Source of the DNA: Pedobacter sp. MC2016-24
GTDB lineage: Bacteria; Bacteroidota; Bacteroidia; Sphingobacteriales; Sphingobacteriaceae
DNA: 64,000 nucleotides
NCBI RefSeq assembly: GCF_015223055.1
Contig: NZ_JADFBX010000006.1
Span: 62,001 to 126,000, forward strand
Reading direction: 5' to 3'
Part shown: one piece after another, positions 61,701 through 64,000 of the stretch
Numbering within the stretch: the first letter of the stretch is position 1
Layout: each line of letters opens with the position of its first letter
Translations under genes and position numbers: made by a program
The notes under the pieces: model-generated
The model's database searches: none
What the model was told of the DNA's origin: nothing
What the model saw: the letters and a program-made list of their open reading frames with translations, nothing else

Positions 61701-62412
61701 TTACAATCCTGATTTTATTCTCGGTTTCAATTCAGCAGTAAGGTATAAAGCCTTCAGACTTTCCATGGTGGCCAGTTTAAGGGTCGGTGGCGATTACGTG
61801 TCCAATGTGACCCGTCGTTCAGTAACCAATGGACATTCTAAACTGACGATTGGCGACAACGTGAATGGTCCAAACGACTACACCGCTGGTGGGCGCGATG
61901 CAGCATCGGGAGGTTTTGCATGGCCAAATGCAGAAAATATGCAATATCCTTATATGGCCGCCCTGGTTAAAAACTATAAAAATTATGGAGCCTATACACA
62001 GGATGCTTCCTACTTCAAGGGTGTATGGTTAAAAACAGGTGGTGATCCGAACAATGACAACGATTATATTGTAAACGGTGCAGATCCAAGTGCAACCTTT
62101 TACTACTTACCTGGTAACGTTCTTGGACAGCAGTACTGGTCATTTTCGCAAACGCTCATTCGCGATGCAACCAATCTAAAAATCAAAGAGCTGATGCTGG
62201 ACTATGCCATTCCAGCCAAGCTTTTGAAACCTTTGAAATTACAATCTGCAACCATCAGTCTGGTAGGCCGGAATATTTTTCAATGGAATAAAAGTGGCGA
62301 AAAAGGTGATCCGGAGGCAGCTTTTGACGGTATTGGTACCAATCAGGGCATCATAGGTAAGGCCTTACCTTCTGTAGCTTCTTATGGATTTAAACTGGCT
62401 GTAAACTTTTAA
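58759..62412 (+). CDS. SusC-type TonB-dependent receptor with STN signalling domain
   Basis: A 1217-residue outer-membrane transporter. An inner start is possible at MRFMKLTTVLLLAACLQVSA. STN domain (MTLENVFKEIHQKTGYQFFY; VEQVLKLCFKDSPLNYVIKE), CarboxypepD_reg-like (ITGKVMDENGKPLISVSVTV), plug (QPLYIIDGIPMGTTSITSKN; IESISVLKGASAGVLYGAQA) and barrel. STN is consistent with the FecR gene upstream. 45 bp before the SusD gene. Confidence 0.95.
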   Translation: MKKMCFLRYSKHLNSVFKTKKMRFMKLTTVLLLAACLQVSAKVSGQNISISQQNMTLENVFKEIHQKTGYQFFYKVELLEKAKKININVKDATVEQVLKLCFKDSPLNYVIKEKAIFIKEKPEKQESFKAFFKEITGKVMDENGKPLISVSVTVIGEQASATTDINGNFKINAPEEGSLKITYVGYKTITVLLNGKNYLELRLEPEVYNMNEVVVTALGITRKKRSLAYAVAEVKGEELTKGGSANLVKSLDGRMSGVNFTQASTDPAGSVFVTIRGATSLNLPQSTANSQPLYIIDGIPMGTTSITSKNNVDFGNLLSQLNPEDIESISVLKGASAGVLYGAQAGNGVIMITTKSGKGNKNGLGIAVNTSMVIDKPYNFFETQTEYGVGVRSAPGGYVAGGAYDWGPKLDGSFNITRWNTLTQQNENVPFLGANENRLKAFMVDGHTNNYNVSIAGNSDKGAFRFSVGKMDNKGIMPNNQTNRMTFNLNADYLITKNVKLAVNANYLSQYSPNKSSANNDVVELLTFSFLSHFQPVADMKNIWLNGYEGIKQNAPAFKPNGDPYTDNPYMFTSAELNTYRKDNFFGKAELEWKLTDPLKLLLRSGMDYNGDNYEYKLSKGFSDNNKKDGRYTVEATSAFAMNSDLMLMWNKDFGKISTSATAGYNYAYSNSYNNYADAGKLVRANDFSLGNAVAGTLMARNAWGIGKTQSGYLTTQIGYDNQVFVDLAGRYDQGGILEEDKNHHFYPSASLSWIPSETFRFPELINLFKLRGGIAQVGHGIGRPRSNNTFSFNPIDYGPVKILNIGGQLVDPNIQAEVTNSYEAGFDLALVNKRISFDLTVFNKTHKNQQDFIPTSPGTGYTGMLTNVGTVQSKGIEMGLTLVPVKSKDWNWDLSAFFTKSDAKITKLSKAYVPNGYTFYSNGPNLNIRMAEGEKIGTLWEGNVFERMPAGSKYAGMIVLDNTGQWKYSSKEADRKPIGNYNPDFILGFNSAVRYKAFRLSMVASLRVGGDYVSNVTRRSVTNGHSKLTIGDNVNGPNDYTAGGRDAASGGFAWPNAENMQYPYMAALVKNYKNYGAYTQDASYFKGVWLKTGGDPNNDNDYIVNGADPSATFYYLPGNVLGQQYWSFSQTLIRDATNLKIKELMLDYAIPAKLLKPLKLQSATISLVGRNIFQWNKSGEKGDPEAAFDGIGTNQGIIGKALPSVASYGFKLAVNF

Positions 62413-62456
62413 TTTAATTACTCATGACGGCTTCACAAGCTAAAATACACATTCCA

Positions 62457-64000
62457 ATGAAGAAATTTTTAATGCTGATCGCTGTTGCTTTTGCCTTTTC
62501 TTCCTGTCAGAAATCAAGCTTCAGAGAAGATGAACTATTGGCTAAAAGAAATGCACTCGAATCTGCGGCACCCAATCTGCTACTTTCATCAGTGATCCAA
62601 AAATCAACTTTCCTCTATCAAAATAAAGGGGGGATGGGCGCCAAAAACCTGGCCTGTACCATGCAGTACATGGAGGGTAACCGCAATAGTGACGACAATA
62701 ACTATTTGAATTTCAGGTTACCCAATGAAAGTCTTTACGATTATACCTCGGTCATCAAATTTGTAAATGCTGCAATAATTGATGTCAACAAGAAAGGCTT
62801 AAAAAGTCATGAAGGGATTTTCAGAATATTTCAATCGCTATTGTGGTCCACCGTTAGTGATCTGTATGGCGACATCTACTACACCGAGGGTTTGCGTGGG
62901 CAGGACGCCATTCTTTTTCCAAAGTTTGATGATCAGCAAAACATATATCCGGCATTGATCCAGAATTTAAAGGATGCAGTTAAATTAATTAATGAAGGTA
63001 CAGAGGTAGTAGACAATAGTTACGACGTCATGTACGCTGGTAATAAAGCCAGGTGGGTTAAGCTGGCCAATTCCCTGCAGTTAAGACTCATGATGCGTCA
63101 AAGCAACAAGATTTTGGACAAAACTGAATTGCAGGCCCTCGCTGCTTTGCCGCTGATTGCCGATGTGGTCGAAAACGCAGCCATTCCCTATATTGATGGT
63201 GATGGTTCTTTCGCCTCTCCAATGGGCAGAACAAATTCCGATCCGGCTACATCATTTCAGATTTTCAGGCCGAGTAAAACACTGGTTGACTCGCTAAAAG
63301 CTTTAAACGATGAACGCTTAAAAGTCTGGGTAGCACCTTTGGAAAGACCATGGGCTAATAAAATAGATTCCAACGACATCAAGAGAACCATTGTTCAAAA
63401 AGGATATACTTATGAATACAAATGGGATTACATCAATTTATCCAACACTAAAATTGCTGCCGTAGCACCTTTAATTGTAGATCAAATGACCCTTTACGCC
63501 GGTTACGCTGCTGGCGCATCTGTCAATGTACTGGTAGCGAACGGAAGCTATGATTTTCCAGACACCAGGTACAATTATAAGATTTCTAAGTTTTCTAAAT
63601 TGTTTAATGAAAATGCAAATCCACTGTTAAAAGCCACCATTATGCAAGCTGATGAAGTCCAGTTTTTACTGGCCGAAGCTGCGGTAAAAGGCTGGATTAC
63701 GGGAGATGCCAGAGCATATTATGAAAATGGTGTAAAACTAGCTATGAAAAGATGGGGAGAAACCACACCGGCCAATTATTTCGCCAACCCAGTTGCTGCA
63801 TTTCCCGCAGTGAAAAATGAACAGCTCGCTAAAATCGGTTTGCAGAAATGGTTGGGCTTATTCTTGATGGGACTGGAATCTTATGCCGACTACAGAAGAA
63901 CAAGGACACCTAATATAGAAGCCAACGGTGATCTTAATCCGCTTGTCAATCCATTTCCACTTCGATATAGATATCCGCAAACGGAGTTTAAAAATAATGC
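62457..64000 (+). CDS. SusD-like lipoprotein (SusD_like_2), truncated by the window end
   Basis: The frame starts at ATG 62424, but ATG 62457 (MKKFLMLIAVAFAFSSCQKS) begins a proper lipoprotein signal (SSC lipobox). About 514 codons are in the window without a stop. QSLLWSTVSDLYGDIYYTEG and ARWVKLANSLQLRLMMRQSN, IMQADEVQFLLAEAAVKGWI and a final RYPQTEFKNN are characteristic of the SusD/RagB-like nutrient-binding lipoproteins of the PF12771 type. Only the last 20 or so residues are probably missing. Confidence 0.93.
   Translation, partial: MKKFLMLIAVAFAFSSCQKSSFREDELLAKRNALESAAPNLLLSSVIQKSTFLYQNKGGMGAKNLACTMQYMEGNRNSDDNNYLNFRLPNESLYDYTSVIKFVNAAIIDVNKKGLKSHEGIFRIFQSLLWSTVSDLYGDIYYTEGLRGQDAILFPKFDDQQNIYPALIQNLKDAVKLINEGTEVVDNSYDVMYAGNKARWVKLANSLQLRLMMRQSNKILDKTELQALAALPLIADVVENAAIPYIDGDGSFASPMGRTNSDPATSFQIFRPSKTLVDSLKALNDERLKVWVAPLERPWANKIDSNDIKRTIVQKGYTYEYKWDYINLSNTKIAAVAPLIVDQMTLYAGYAAGASVNVLVANGSYDFPDTRYNYKISKFSKLFNENANPLLKATIMQADEVQFLLAEAAVKGWITGDARAYYENGVKLAMKRWGETTPANYFANPVAAFPAVKNEQLAKIGLQKWLGLFLMGLESYADYRRTRTPNIEANGDLNPLVNPFPLRYRYPQTEFKNN

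Noticed and set aside
1..64000. CRISPR array, tRNA, rRNA, integrase or transposase
   Set aside because: I saw no regular repeat-spacer pattern, no cloverleaf-like segments with a T-loop signature, and no recombinase motifs in any listed frame.

Overview
The window reads as a chromosomal segment of a Bacteroidota bacterium, most likely family Sphingobacteriaceae (Pedobacter-like). The reasons are four SusD-type lipoproteins and three SusC-type TonB receptors, ECF sigma/FecR pairs next to SusC genes, many lipoproteins with a Cys lipobox, almost no Shine-Dalgarno sequences, AT-rich intergenic DNA and TAnnTTTG-like -10 (-7) motifs. The genus is an inference from gene content. I see no rRNA, tRNA, CRISPR array, prophage or intact insertion sequence.

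Region 1 (2-10242) is the downstream part of a polysaccharide/nucleoside utilisation locus: SusD lipoprotein, a two-part lipoprotein with a TIM-barrel-like domain and two duplicated beta-sandwich modules, a 1403-residue fusion of a nucleoside-hydrolase domain to a GH106 rhamnosidase-like domain, ribokinase, and a ribose/glucose porter (GRP family). The combination SusD + nucleoside hydrolase + ribokinase + sugar porter resembles the ribose-scavenging rus loci of Bacteroides; its SusC should lie just before base 1. Region 1b (10243-12282) holds small unknown genes and strong hairpins.

Region 2 (12377-24578) is a complete regulated PUL: ECF sigma, FecR anti-sigma, SusC with STN domain, SusD, PKD lipoprotein, DUF5009 acyltransferase-like membrane protein, DUF4874/DUF4832 lipoprotein and a GH31 glycosidase. 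Region 3 (24675-31588) has a TPM-domain membrane protein, small membrane and DUF3606 proteins, two very acidic small proteins, and a NEW3-protein/ABC ATPase/ABC permease operon. Region 4 (31892-38342) is a second sigma/FecR/SusC/SusD set, whose SusC lacks the STN signalling domain; it is flanked by repeat-like, non-coding DNA.

Region 5 (38500-57335) is mixed housekeeping/accessory content: YdcF-like protein, two different Fpg/Nei-family DNA glycosylases about 4 kb apart, an OMP beta-barrel/TonB-like protein, a decayed umuC fragment beside an unlisted DUF3606 gene, an AraC/SDR pair, an FAD monooxygenase, DUF2975 plus a small XRE regulator, a DUF2807-like protein, a methyltransferase, and DUF2461. 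Region 6 (57449-64000) opens a further PUL: FecR with no adjacent sigma factor, STN-SusC, and a SusD-like gene that runs off the window.

The more unusual signals are the nucleoside hydrolase-GH106 fusion in a rus-like locus, a conserved hairpin-plus-motif leader upstream of both STN-type SusC genes, a three-copy intergenic element that ends in a terminator-like hairpin (10.4, 53.1 and 55.9 kb), a start-less coding-like frame coupled to a small membrane-protein gene (10.8 kb), and the umuC remnant (43.7 kb).
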